Assembly: GCF_015624425.1 (NCBI RefSeq)
Contig: NZ_CP049919.1
Coordinates: forward strand, 4,712,001 to 4,776,000
Source: Roseateles sp. DAIF2
GTDB lineage: Bacteria; Pseudomonadota; Gammaproteobacteria; Burkholderiales; Burkholderiaceae_C
Reading direction: 5' to 3'
Length of the DNA: 64,000 bases
Made by a program: the position numbers and the translations under genes. Positions 40,342 to 48,957 of the stretch are shown one piece after another. The notes below the pieces were generated by a model. The model had not been told where the DNA came from. It worked only from the letters and a program-made list of their open reading frames with translations, and did no database searches. Within the stretch, counting starts at the first letter, position 1. Each line of letters opens with the position of its first letter.

Positions 40342-42159
40342 GTGACGAATCCAGATACCGACAAACAAGAGAAACCCTGGCGCTCGGTCGGCCTGCTGCT
40401 GGAATCGGCGCGCGGCGAGAAGCCCGAGCTGCTGCGCGGCCTGGCCTGGCTGGTGCTGGCCGCGGGGCTGGAGGCGCTGGGGCCGATCATCGGCAAGTTC
40501 TTCATCGACCATTACCTGCTGCCGCGCCAGTTCGACCACAGCCTCGGCGCGATGGCCGGCCTGCTGCTCGCGCTGCTGCTGTCGGGCTGGGCCGCCAGCT
40601 GGATCCGCTATGGCCAGCTCGCGCGCATGGCCGGCATCGCGCGGCGCTCGGTGCTGCGCCTGCGCGAGCGGGTCTATGCCCATGTGCTGGCGCTGCCGAT
40701 GGCCTTCTTCGACAAGGCCATCACCGGCCAGCTGGTCAGCCGCGTCACCAACGACACCGAGGCGGTGAACCAGCTCTACCGCCAGGTGCTCTACGTGATG
40801 CTGGACTCCAGCATCGTCGTGCTCGGCTCGATGATCGCGATGGCCTGGCTGGACTGGCGGCTGATGCTGATCGTCGCGATGCTGGTGCCGGCGATGCTGA
40901 TCATCATCACGCTCTACCAACGCCTCTCGGGCGCCGCGGTGGCGCGCTCGCGCCAGCTGCGCAGCGACATCAATGCGCAGATGTCCGAGAGCATGGCCGG
41001 CATGGCGGTGCTGCAGGCCGCCGGCGCCGCGCCGCGCTTCGCCGCCCATTTCACCGGCACCAACCAGCGCCAGCTGAAGGCGCGCATGGACGAGCTGCGC
41101 GCCAATGCCTGGCTGCTGCGCCCGGCGCTGGACCTCCTGAACGTGCTGCTGGTGGTGGGCTTGATCTACGGCTTCGGCCAGCGCCAGCTGAACCTGGAGA
41201 CCGGCCTGGGCACGGCCGCGCTGGAGGTGGGCCTGCTGTACGCCTTCCTCGGCTATATCGCCCGCGTCGTCGAGCCGCTGATCCAGATCACCCTGCAGTT
41301 CGGCCAGTTGCAGCAGGCCATGGTGGCCGCCGCGCGCGTGCGCACCCTGCTGCAGGAGACGCAGGCCGTGCAGCCCGCCGCCGACGGCCCGCGCCCGCCG
41401 CTCGCCATCACCCAGGGCCGGATCGCGATCGACTCGCTCAGCTTCGGCTACGACCCGGCGCATCCGGTGCTGCACGACCTGAGCCTGGACTTCGCGGCCG
41501 GCAGCTTCGTCGGCATCGTCGGCCATACCGGCAGCGGCAAGTCCACCCTGCTGTCGCTGCTGCTGCGCTTTTATGCGCCGCAGGCCGGCCGCATCGAGAT
41601 CGACGCGCAGCCGCTGGCGCAGATCCCGGACCAGGTCTTCCGCGACCGCGTCGGCCTGGTGCCGCAAGAGCCCTATCTGATGGCCGCCAGCGCTCGCGAG
41701 AACATCGCGATGGGCCGCCAGGACATCGCCGAGGCCGACCTGATCGCCGCCGCCAAGGCCGCGCGCATCCACGACTTCCTGGAGAACCTGCCGCAGGGCT
41801 ACGACACCCTGCTGGGCGAGGGCGGCGCGCGCGTCTCGACCGGCCAGAAGCAGCTGATCGCGATGGCCCGCGCGCTGGCCGGCGCGCCGACCGTGCTGTT
41901 CCTGGACGAGGCCACCTCCAATATCGACAGCGCCACCGAGCGCGTGATCGGCGAGGCGCTGGAGGCGCTGCATGGCCGCGTCACCGTGGTCGCGATCGCG
42001 CACCGCCTCTCCACCATCCGCGCGGCCGACCAGATCGTCGTGCTGAATCATGGCCATTTGGCCGAGCGCGGCACGCATGAGCAGCTGATGGCGCATGAGG
42101 GCGGCATCTACCAGCGCCTGGTGGCGCTGCAGGCGCTGGACACCAGCGGGCCGCAATGA
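40342..42159 (+). CDS. ABC exporter half-transporter, MdlB-like (catalytic Glu present)
   Basis: A 605-residue half-transporter, partner of the preceding gene. Walker A is G-H-T-G-S-G-K-S-T and Walker B V-L-F-L-D-E-A-T-S-N-I-D with the catalytic Glu. The signature is V-S-T-G-Q-K-Q instead of L-S-G-G-Q, as in E. coli MdlB. The most likely start is GTG at 40342 with GAGAG upstream; a TTG at 40324 is possible but has no ribosome site. The stop overlaps the start of a patatin lipoprotein gene (ATGA at 42156-42159), so all three are likely one operon. Confidence 0.88.
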   Translation: MTNPDTDKQEKPWRSVGLLLESARGEKPELLRGLAWLVLAAGLEALGPIIGKFFIDHYLLPRQFDHSLGAMAGLLLALLLSGWAASWIRYGQLARMAGIARRSVLRLRERVYAHVLALPMAFFDKAITGQLVSRVTNDTEAVNQLYRQVLYVMLDSSIVVLGSMIAMAWLDWRLMLIVAMLVPAMLIIITLYQRLSGAAVARSRQLRSDINAQMSESMAGMAVLQAAGAAPRFAAHFTGTNQRQLKARMDELRANAWLLRPALDLLNVLLVVGLIYGFGQRQLNLETGLGTAALEVGLLYAFLGYIARVVEPLIQITLQFGQLQQAMVAAARVRTLLQETQAVQPAADGPRPPLAITQGRIAIDSLSFGYDPAHPVLHDLSLDFAAGSFVGIVGHTGSGKSTLLSLLLRFYAPQAGRIEIDAQPLAQIPDQVFRDRVGLVPQEPYLMAASARENIAMGRQDIAEADLIAAAKAARIHDFLENLPQGYDTLLGEGGARVSTGQKQLIAMARALAGAPTVLFLDEATSNIDSATERVIGEALEALHGRVTVVAIAHRLSTIRAADQIVVLNHGHLAERGTHEQLMAHEGGIYQRLVALQALDTSGPQ

Positions 42160-43925
42160 AGACCAGCAGCAAGCGCTGGCTGCTGGCCCTGGGCGCGGCC
42201 CTGGCCCTGGCCCTGCTCGGCGGCTGCGCCTCGCGCCCGGCGCTGGTGGCCCGCAACGCCCCGGCCTGCCCGCCGGGCACGCTGCCGACGCAGGCCCTGA
42301 GCCCGGCGCTGGTGAGCGGTACGCAGGTCCGCTGCACCGGCCCCGGCGCCGATGCGCCGCTGGCGCCGACGCGCGTGCCGCGCGCCCGCGACCGCTTCGA
42401 GGAGCAGGACCGCGACCTGCCGGAGCAGTTCATCGGCGTCGCGATCTCCGGCGGCGGCAGCCGCGCGGCGGTGTTCGGCATGCGCGCGCTGCGGGAGCTG
42501 TCGCGGCTGGGCATCCTCGACCATGTCAGCGCCGTCTCGACCACCTCCGGCGGCGGCCTGCCCGGCGCCTACTACGCGCTCAATGCCCGCTTCATGAACT
42601 GGGACGCCGCCGAGGACGCGATGGCGCGCGACTACCTGGCGCCCTGGATCGGCAAGAACCTGGACCCGATCGCGCTGTTCAGCGTGATCGCGACCGAGGA
42701 GAACCGCTCCGACCTGATGGCCGCGGTGTTCGACGAGCTCTTCGTCGACGGCCATACCTATGGCGATCTCGGCGAGTTCCGCCCCGGCATCGCGCCGATC
42801 TGGCTGGCCAACGCCACCGAGATCGGCCATGCGCGCCGCTTCACCTTCGCCGAGCGGGAGTTCGCGCGCATCAACTCGGCGCTGGCCCCGTTCCCGATCT
42901 CGCAGGCGGTGATGGCCTCGGCCGCCTTCCCCGGCGTCTTCAACTCGGTGACCCTGCGCCATTTCGCGACCGCCTACCAGCCGCCGGCCCAGGGCGGCAA
43001 GGCGGCTGCCGCCGCAGCGCCACCGCAGGTCCGCTACAAGCATCTGATCGACGGCGGCCCGACCGACAACCTCGGCATCGAGGCCCTGCTGGGCCTGGCC
43101 ACCTCGCATGAGCGCGCGCTGCGCGCGCAGGGGCGTGCCCCCGCATCGGCGGCGGGCAGGCCGGCCGGCCCGGGCCGCTGCCTGCTGGTCGTCGTCGACG
43201 CCCACCCGCGCGGCGTGCCCAGCCGCTTCGACCACCGGCCGGACCTGCGCGGCACCCTGGGCCGTTTCATCGACCTGAACTTCCTGGAGGCGATCGACGC
43301 GCTGATGGAGGTGCGGCGCGCCGACCTGCTCGGCTATGTCGGCCTGCGCGATCCCGGCATGGCCGGCGGCGCCGCCCGCAGCTCGCGCGTCGTCCACTTC
43401 GACGTGCCGCTCGCGGCCAGCCGCCTCGGCCAGGTGCGGCCGGTGGGGGGCGATGCGCCGCGCCTCGAGACCCAGCCGGTGCCGGCCGACCATTTCCGCT
43501 GCGCCGCCTGGCATATCGGCCTGGGCCATCTCGAATCGCTGCAGCAGGACGCCAAGCAGCAGCCTCAACAAGACCTGACCCCGGAGCTGACCGCGGCGCT
43601 GGAGGAGCAGCTCGGGTTGCACCAGCATCTGGTGTCCCAGGTCGCCACCAACTTCCGGCTCGCCGGCCCGGCCCAATGTTCACCCGAGCTGATCCGCGCC
43701 TCGCTGCAGGAGGCCGCCACCCTGCTGGTCCGCGAGGACGGCCGCCATCAGCGCATGGTCTGCGACTGGCTGAAGGGCCATGGCCTGAAGGTCGACGCCA
43801 GCTGCGGCCAACCCCGCCCGATCGGGTCGCTTGCGCGCCTGCCCCTGCAGCAGCGGGTGCTGATGAAGAACCGCGGCACGCCGGGCGGGTTTACCGAGGA
43901 GGTGGAGTGCGTGGCGGTGAAGTGA
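42156..43925 (+). CDS. Patatin-like phospholipase lipoprotein
   Basis: A 589-residue predicted lipoprotein with lipobox L-G-G-C (Cys24). The patatin core has the oxyanion loop S-G-G-G-S-R-A-A (about 98-105), a nucleophile elbow V-S-T-T-S-G-G with Ser131 (first Gly of G-x-S-x-G replaced by Thr or Ser) and the Asp in L-I-D-G-G-P-T-D-N. The C-terminal 250 residues have no family I recognise. It is translationally coupled to the MdlB-like transporter, which suggests lipid handling at the envelope, such as exporting and trimming a lipid or acylated product. This link is inference from the operon. Confidence 0.82.
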   Translation: MKTSSKRWLLALGAALALALLGGCASRPALVARNAPACPPGTLPTQALSPALVSGTQVRCTGPGADAPLAPTRVPRARDRFEEQDRDLPEQFIGVAISGGGSRAAVFGMRALRELSRLGILDHVSAVSTTSGGGLPGAYYALNARFMNWDAAEDAMARDYLAPWIGKNLDPIALFSVIATEENRSDLMAAVFDELFVDGHTYGDLGEFRPGIAPIWLANATEIGHARRFTFAEREFARINSALAPFPISQAVMASAAFPGVFNSVTLRHFATAYQPPAQGGKAAAAAAPPQVRYKHLIDGGPTDNLGIEALLGLATSHERALRAQGRAPASAAGRPAGPGRCLLVVVDAHPRGVPSRFDHRPDLRGTLGRFIDLNFLEAIDALMEVRRADLLGYVGLRDPGMAGGAARSSRVVHFDVPLAASRLGQVRPVGGDAPRLETQPVPADHFRCAAWHIGLGHLESLQQDAKQQPQQDLTPELTAALEEQLGLHQHLVSQVATNFRLAGPAQCSPELIRASLQEAATLLVREDGRHQRMVCDWLKGHGLKVDASCGQPRPIGSLARLPLQQRVLMKNRGTPGGFTEEVECVAVK

Positions 43926-43928
43926 CGC

Positions 43929-44522
43929 TCACGCGTCCTCAGCATCGATGGCCCGCCAATGCGCGTCGACGCCGCGCGGCGACAGCGTGAAGCGATAGTA
44001 GTTGCCGCCGCCGTTGGCGGGCTGGTCCCAGCGCCGCGAGATCGGCCGGCCGCTCAGGTGGCAGTACAGCAGGGTGCCGACCGCGCCATGCGAGACGATG
44101 GCGATGGCCCCCGACGACCGGTCGGCCGCGGCGAGTTCGGTCACGGCGCGCACAATGCGCGCCTGCGCATCGACGGCCCGCTCCCAGCCGCGCACGGCCT
44201 CCACGGGGCGCGCGAAGAACTGGTCCGCCATCGCCTCGAACTCCGCCGGCGGCAGGAAGCCGGTCGAGGACCGGTCGTTCTCGCCCAGCGCCTCGATCGG
44301 CGTGAAGCCCAGGCCGAGCCGCCCGGCCAGGATCTCGGCGCCGTCGAGCGCCTTCTGCTCGGTGCTGCAGTAGATCGCCGTCAGCTCGGCCATCCAGGGC
44401 TGCGCCCGCACGCCCTGCTCCATGCGCAAGCGGCCCAGCTCGGACAGCGGCCAGCGCGGCACCGGGACGTCACGGCTGATGACGACATTGGGATGGGTGA
44501 TGAAGTAGAGGGGCCGGGTCAT
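43929..44522 (-). CDS. Histidine-phosphatase-fold protein without the RHG motif
   Basis: A 197-residue protein of the phosphoglycerate-mutase-like superfamily. The N-terminal catalytic motif R-H-G is replaced by T-H-P (F-I-T-H-P-N-V, His10). The second part keeps S-E-L-G-R-L-R, Y-C-S-T-E-Q-K-A and the late His in I-V-S-H-G-A-V-G. This T-H-P variant recurs in a subgroup of bacterial proteins annotated as histidine phosphatases. The loss of the first Arg may lower or change activity. The frame stays open far upstream through the AraC gene, but the conserved start is at 44522. No ribosome site is obvious there. Confidence 0.72.
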   Translation of the reverse strand: MTRPLYFITHPNVVISRDVPVPRWPLSELGRLRMEQGVRAQPWMAELTAIYCSTEQKALDGAEILAGRLGLGFTPIEALGENDRSSTGFLPPAEFEAMADQFFARPVEAVRGWERAVDAQARIVRAVTELAAADRSSGAIAIVSHGAVGTLLYCHLSGRPISRRWDQPANGGGNYYRFTLSPRGVDAHWRAIDAEDA

Positions 44523-44682
44523 GAACGAGCGCGTTCGCAGGCGGCGATCAAGCCAATGCGGCGTGATTGGACGTGGGTGTGCCGGGCCGGTCAATCGCAC
44601 CTGCGAGGGAGCATCCCCCTCTCCCGCCTTCCGCCTTCTTCTTCGGGTCAAATGCCCGCCATCGACCCGCCCCCTACGGACC

Positions 44683-45435
44683 ATGACCGCAACCCCCGCT
44701 CCCGATGCCGACAACACCTGGCACGGCACCCTGACCCTCGGCACGGACTGGGCCTTGTGGGAGGGCACGATCGGCGACACCTCGGTGCATCGGCATTTCG
44801 CGGCGCAGGCGGTGCTGGCGCAGCGGCCGGATGATGGTCCATCGACGCTAGCCATCGCGGCAGCGAATGGAGAGGTGCTGCATGCGCCGGCGCTGCTGAT
44901 CGAGCCGCTGCAGCCGCATCGCCTGCTGCATTCGGCATCATCCGGCCCGGCCCGGGTCGTGTTCATCGAACCGCGCCGCCGGCCGGCGGCGAGCCTGCCG
45001 GCCGAGATCCGGGCCGCGCTGAGCGCGGCGATGGGCAGCGCGCGAATGCTGCCGCCGACCTCGACCGGGTTCTGGTCTGCGTGGCAGGCGGATGCCGGCC
45101 CCGATGTTCCGGCGGAAGAGGACGCCTGGGAGGCCACGGTGCGTGCGGCGATCGACGAGCTGGCGCCGCAGGGCGCGGTCGCGCTGGCCGAGATTGCGCG
45201 CCGGGTATACCTGTCGCCGGAGCGGCTGCGCCATGTGTTTGCCGATCGCATCGGCATGAACTTCCGGCGCTTCGTGCTGTGGCGGCGCCTGCTGCTGGCC
45301 GGGCCCTGGCTGCAGCGCGGTGCCAGCATCACCGAGGCGGCGCATGGTGCGGGCTTTGCCGATGCCGCGCATTTCGCGCGCACCCTGCGCTCGACCTTCG
45401 GCCTCAACGCGAGTCGGGCAAGGCTGATCCGCTGA
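44683..45435 (+). CDS. AraC-family transcriptional regulator
   Basis: A 250-residue regulator. An N-terminal cupin-like sensor half (residues about 10-110, W-H-G-T-L-T-L-G-T-D-W-A-L-W-E-G) precedes a double helix-turn-helix (about 150-248: L-A-E-I-A-R-R-V-Y-L-S-P-E-R-L-R-H-V-F and I-T-E-A-A-H-G-A-G-F-A-D-A-A-H-F-A-R-T). It is divergent from the histidine-phosphatase-like gene over 160 bp. Its 3' end overlaps that of the sterol-desaturase-like gene by 32 bp. The target is unknown; either neighbour is plausible. Confidence 0.88.
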   Translation: MTATPAPDADNTWHGTLTLGTDWALWEGTIGDTSVHRHFAAQAVLAQRPDDGPSTLAIAAANGEVLHAPALLIEPLQPHRLLHSASSGPARVVFIEPRRRPAASLPAEIRAALSAAMGSARMLPPTSTGFWSAWQADAGPDVPAEEDAWEATVRAAIDELAPQGAVALAEIARRVYLSPERLRHVFADRIGMNFRRFVLWRRLLLAGPWLQRGASITEAAHGAGFADAAHFARTLRSTFGLNASRARLIR

Positions 45436-46306
45436 TGGCCGCCGGCTCGGGCTTGAAGGGCTCGACCAGCTGGGCCAGATAGGTCTGCGGATAGTCCGGC
45501 CGGGTGCCGATGCCGAAGTCGCCCGGGCCGAAGCGGGCCTGTGGATCGAAGACCGCGGTGCCGAGCAGCCGGTCCCAGAAGGTCGTGAACAGGCCGAAGT
45601 TCACATCGCCGATGCCGGCCCATTTGCGATGGTGAAAGCGGTGCACCGGCGCGACGGCCCAGACATGGCGCAGCGGGCCGATCCGCATGTCCACATTGCT
45701 GTGCTGGAGCAGCAGCTGCAGCCCGGCCGCAAAGGCCAGCAGCGCAGCCACCTCGGCCGGCAGGCCGATCAGCAGCAGCGGCAGGGTGCCGGCACCGGTC
45801 TCGATCAGTTGGTGCAGCGGATGCTTGACCAGGCCGTTCAGGCCATGGAAGCGCTCGACCGCATGGTGCACCGCATGCAGCCGCCACAGCGGCGCCCAAT
45901 GGTGGCTGGCCCAATGCGTCAGGGTGATCCCGGCATCGGCCACCAGCACCGCCAGCAGCCATTGCAGCCACAGCGGCCATTGCGCGGGCCAGAGTTCCGC
46001 GAACGGCGCATAGGCGCTCAGCCAGGGCAGCAGCAGCACCGAGGCCATCGCCCCGCTCTCGTTGACCAGGGCATGCAGCAGGTCGCGCCCGAGATCGCCC
46101 TGCGCGCGGTTCCAGCGCGGCTCATAGGGCGCGAAACGCTCGGCCAGGCAGGACAGCAGCGCCGCCGCGGCCAGCAGGCCCAGCAGCCAGAAATGGCTGT
46201 GGCCGGCCTGGATCAGCGCCAGCGCCGCCGCGCCGAACAGCAGCAGCATGCCCGGCGCGAAGGACAGCCGCAGCGCGGCCCGCAGGGTGTGGGTCAGTTT
46301 CGTCAT
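45404..46306 (-). CDS. Sterol desaturase / fatty acid hydroxylase superfamily protein
   Basis: A 300-residue integral membrane di-iron enzyme. The eight-His motif is complete: T-H-W-A-S-H-H, L-H-A-V-H-H and V-H-R-F-H-H, with a further His in L-Q-H-S-N-V-D. Four or five hydrophobic helices surround it. Bacterial members hydroxylate or desaturate lipids, hopanoids or carotenoids, so the substrate is open. The stop lies inside the 3' end of the convergent AraC gene (32-bp antisense overlap). It stands 96 bp downstream of the epimerase gene on the same strand. Confidence 0.87.
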   Translation of the reverse strand: MTKLTHTLRAALRLSFAPGMLLLFGAAALALIQAGHSHFWLLGLLAAAALLSCLAERFAPYEPRWNRAQGDLGRDLLHALVNESGAMASVLLLPWLSAYAPFAELWPAQWPLWLQWLLAVLVADAGITLTHWASHHWAPLWRLHAVHHAVERFHGLNGLVKHPLHQLIETGAGTLPLLLIGLPAEVAALLAFAAGLQLLLQHSNVDMRIGPLRHVWAVAPVHRFHHRKWAGIGDVNFGLFTTFWDRLLGTAVFDPQARFGPGDFGIGTRPDYPQTYLAQLVEPFKPEPAAISGSALPDSR

Positions 46307-46402
46307 CGCATCGCCTCAGGGTCGGAAAGAAAGATCGATGGCGCCCAGCATCGGCGAGCGCCGCGCCGCTGGCTTGAACGTTCCGGTCGACCCGAGTCCG
46401 GC

Positions 46403-47419
46403 TCAGGCGCGGGCCGGCGCCGCCTGGACGGCTTCGCCGTCCAGGCAGCCGATGCCCGCCAGGGTCGCCTCGATCGCCTCGTCCAGCGGCGTGTGCGGCT
46501 CATGGCCCAGGGTGCGCAGCAGCAGGGCGTTGTCCATGCGAACCTCGCGCTGCCACAGATAGCGCATCTCCAGCAGCTCGCGCAGGGTCGCCACGAAGGG
46601 CGAGACCAGGCGCACCAGCCACCAGGGAAAGGCGCGCAGCCGCGGCGCGGCGCCGCCCCGGCGCTGCACCACGCGCTGGATCGCGCGGCCGAACTCGCGG
46701 CCATCGGCATCCCAATGCCCGGCCATCTGGAAGCTCGCGAAGGCCGGCAGCGCACCGCGCTTTTCCAGCAGCGCGAGCATCGTGCGCGCCACGTCGGGCA
46801 GATAGGCGAACTGGTGGCCGACGCCGGCGCGGCCGGGCAGCTGCACCGCGCGCACCGGCCGGCCCGGCTTCACCATCGCCTGGGTGAACCAGCTGTTGCC
46901 GGCCCGCGGGCCGAAGAAGTCGCCAGCGCGCAGCACGATCGCGCGCATGCCGCCGGCCTCGGCCGCGGTGGCCAGGCGTCGCTCCAGCTCGACCCGGATC
47001 GCGCCCTTGCGGGTCAGCGGCCGCTGCGGCGAGTCCTCGCGCAGCAAGGGAAAGGCGTCCGGGCCGTAGTTGTAGACCGTGCCCGGCAGCAGCACCGTGG
47101 CACCCTGCGCGCGCGCCGCCGCGATGGTGTTGTCGATCATCGGCAGCACCAGTTCCGACCAGCGGCGGTAGCCGGGCGGGTTGACCGCATGCACGATCAC
47201 CGCGCAGCCCCGCGCGGCCGCCAGCACATCCGCCGCATTCAGCGCGTCGCCGCGCACCCATTCGATGCCCTGCGCGTCACGGCCGGCCGACTCCGCGGTC
47301 CCGCGGTGCAGCGCCCGCACCGCCCAGCCGGCCGCGCGCAGCTGCCGCGCCAGCTCGCCGCCGATGCCTCCGGTGGCGCCCAGCACCAGGGCTTGCTGCT
47401 GTTGTTCCTGCTTCGACAT
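46403..47419 (-). CDS. NAD(P)-dependent epimerase/dehydratase-type (extended SDR) protein
   Basis: A 338-residue Rossmann-fold protein. The cofactor motif G-A-T-G-G-I-G-G-E lies near residue 15, and V-Y-N-Y-G replaces the usual Y-x-x-x-K region (G-T-V-Y-N-Y-G-P). The C-terminal half carries W-H-W-x-x-x-type substrate-domain features. It lacks a clear signal or membrane segment. The start at 47419 follows AGGAGCAGGAAAAA. It is divergent from a LysR regulator at 47517, which probably controls it. The substrate is unknown. Confidence 0.82.
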   Translation of the reverse strand: MSKQEQQQQALVLGATGGIGGELARQLRAAGWAVRALHRGTAESAGRDAQGIEWVRGDALNAADVLAAARGCAVIVHAVNPPGYRRWSELVLPMIDNTIAAARAQGATVLLPGTVYNYGPDAFPLLREDSPQRPLTRKGAIRVELERRLATAAEAGGMRAIVLRAGDFFGPRAGNSWFTQAMVKPGRPVRAVQLPGRAGVGHQFAYLPDVARTMLALLEKRGALPAFASFQMAGHWDADGREFGRAIQRVVQRRGGAAPRLRAFPWWLVRLVSPFVATLRELLEMRYLWQREVRMDNALLLRTLGHEPHTPLDEAIEATLAGIGCLDGEAVQAAPARA

Positions 47420-47503
47420 TTTTTCCTGCTCCTGGCTGGTTGCGATGGACGAATTCTTGGCCCGCGCTCGATAAAAGGAAATTACGAAACACCGCACAGT
47501 CGC

Positions 47504-47516
47504 TATACATTTATGC
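47504..47516 (+). promoter_or_regulatory. -10 box abutting the LysR ATG (leaderless start) and candidate operator
   Basis: TATACA at 47504-47509 would place transcription at or within a few bases of the ATG at 47517, giving a leaderless mRNA; there is no ribosome site. ATACATTTATGCAT (47505-47518) is a near-perfect dyad that fits a LysR T-N11-A site, so autorepression is plausible. Confidence 0.4.
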
Positions 47517-48434
47517 ATGACTCGGAACATCGGCTGGGAGCTCTACCGCTCCTTTCTCGCGGTGCTGCAGGAGGGTTCGCTCTCGGCCGCGGCGCGCTCG
47601 CTGGGGTTGACCCAGCCGACCATCGGGCGCCATGTCTCGGCGCTGGAGCGGGCGCTGGGCCTGAGCCTGTTCACTCGCTCGCAGGCCGGGCTGCAGGCCA
47701 CCGAGGCGGCGCTGGCGCTGCGCGAGGATGCCGAGCTGATGCGCAGCACCGCCGCCGCGCTGGAGCGTGCGGCGCGCGGCCTGGGCCAGGCCGTGCAGGG
47801 CGCCGTGCGCATCTCGGCCAGCGAGGTGATCGGCGTCGAGGTGCTGCCGCCCATCCTGGCAGCGCTGCAGGCACAGCATCCGCGGCTGGAGATCGAGCTG
47901 GTGCTGAGCAACCGCGTGCAGGACCTGGTGCGGCGCGAGGCGGACATCGCGGTGCGCATGACCGCGCCACGTCAGGATGTGCTGCTGGCGACCCGGGTCG
48001 GCGAGGTGAGCCTGGGCCTGCATGCGCACCGGCGCTATCTGGAGCGGCATGGCGAGCCGACGAAGCTGGCCGATCTGGCCGGGCACCGGCTGATCGGCTT
48101 CGACCAGGAAACGCCCTTCCTGCGCGCGGCCGGCGCGGGACTACCCGCCTGGTCGCGCGAGCAGTTCGCGGCGCGCTGCGACAGCGACCTGGGCCAGTTG
48201 GCCCTGCTGCGCGCCGGCTTGGGCATCGGCATCTGCCAGCTCGCGCTGGCACGGCGCGACCCGGACCTGGTGCGGCTGCTGCCGCAGAAGTTCTTGCTGG
48301 CGCTGGACAGCTGGATCGTGATGCACGAAGGCCTGCGCAGCAGCCCGCGCTGCCGCGTCACCTTCGACGCGCTGGTGCGCGGCCTGCGCGACTACACCGC
48401 CCCGCGCCGCGGCAAGGCGGCGGCGGCAAGCTGA
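47517..48434 (+). CDS. LysR-family transcriptional regulator
   Basis: A 305-residue regulator with a winged helix at residues 8-66 (Y-R-S-F-L-A-V-L-Q-E-G-S-L-S-A-A-A-R-S-L, then Q-P-T-I-G-R-H-V-S-A-L-E-R-A-L-G) and a LysR substrate-binding domain from about 95 to 295. The N-terminal sequence W-E-L-Y-R-S-F-L is common among regulators divergent from SDR or epimerase genes. The gene is divergent from the epimerase, 97 bp apart, and may be translated from a leaderless message. Confidence 0.9.
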   Translation: MTRNIGWELYRSFLAVLQEGSLSAAARSLGLTQPTIGRHVSALERALGLSLFTRSQAGLQATEAALALREDAELMRSTAAALERAARGLGQAVQGAVRISASEVIGVEVLPPILAALQAQHPRLEIELVLSNRVQDLVRREADIAVRMTAPRQDVLLATRVGEVSLGLHAHRRYLERHGEPTKLADLAGHRLIGFDQETPFLRAAGAGLPAWSREQFAARCDSDLGQLALLRAGLGIGICQLALARRDPDLVRLLPQKFLLALDSWIVMHEGLRSSPRCRVTFDALVRGLRDYTAPRRGKAAAAS

Positions 48435-48463
48435 CGAACGTCGGACGACGGCACAATCGCCCG

Positions 48464-48724
48464 ATGGCTCAAGGCAAACGAATTTCCGCAGAGATCGATG
48501 GCGCCGCGCTGCAGGCGATCAAGGACCTGGGCGCGGCCGCCAAGCAGGCGCGGCTGCGCGCGGGCGAAGGCCAGGCCGCGGCGGCGGCGCGGCTGGGCGT
48601 GCATGTGCAGACCATCGCCCGCATCGAGTCCGGCGAACCGGGCGTGGCGATCGGGCATATGGTCGGGCTGCTGGCGCTCTACGGCCTGGCGGTGGGCGCG
48701 GCGGAGATCCCGCCGTCGCCCTGA
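48464..48724 (+). CDS. Small XRE-family DNA-binding protein
   Basis: An 86-residue Cro/C1-type helix-turn-helix protein (L-G-A-A-A-K-Q-A-R-L-R-A-G-E-G-Q-A-A-A-A-A-R-L-G-V-H-V-Q-T-I-A-R-I-E-S-G). It is short and made only of the DNA-binding fold with a C-terminal helix. Such proteins are often antitoxins, but no HipA-like or other toxin gene is adjacent. It follows the LysR gene by 29 bp on the same strand. Confidence 0.78.
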   Translation: MAQGKRISAEIDGAALQAIKDLGAAAKQARLRAGEGQAAAAARLGVHVQTIARIESGEPGVAIGHMVGLLALYGLAVGAAEIPPSP

Positions 48725-48728
48725 ACGG

Positions 48729-48914
48729 TCACAGCATCAGCGCCAGGCGCTCCAGGATCAGCACCGCGAAGAAGCCCAGCGCCGCGATCACCGTCCACTT
48801 GATGATCACGATGCCGCGGTGGCGCCAGACGGGCTGGCGCGTGCCGATGTAGAGCGCGAAGCAGAGGATGCCGGCGAACAGCAGCAGACCGACGACGAGG
48901 CGGAAGATCAGCAC
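48729..48914 (-). CDS. Small two-helix membrane protein
   Basis: A 61-residue protein made of two hydrophobic helices (about residues 3-22 and 38-58) joined by a basic loop (G-T-R-Q-P-V-W-R-H-R-G). I do not recognise a family with a known role, though similar small proteins are conserved in Burkholderiales. It is convergent with the XRE gene and 43 bp downstream of the TRAP substrate-binding gene on the same strand. Confidence 0.65.
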   Translation of the reverse strand: MLIFRLVVGLLLFAGILCFALYIGTRQPVWRHRGIVIIKWTVIAALGFFAVLILERLALML

Positions 48915-48957
48915 GGGCGCAAATCCTGGTGAGACATGGTGGCGATGGTAGCCGGGG

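Noticed and set aside
38413..42156. 1247-codon open frame antisense to both ABC exporter genes
   Set aside because: It is a shadow of two clear ABC genes, with repetitive Gln/Arg/Ala composition and no motifs.
44523..45980. N-terminal extension of the histidine-phosphatase-like protein through the AraC gene
   Set aside because: The frame is open, but the conserved fold begins at 44522 and the extension lies antisense to a well-formed AraC regulator.
48464..48724. XRE protein as the antitoxin of a toxin-antitoxin pair
   Set aside because: The only close small gene (48729-48914) is on the other strand and encodes a two-helix membrane protein; no toxin family was recognised.
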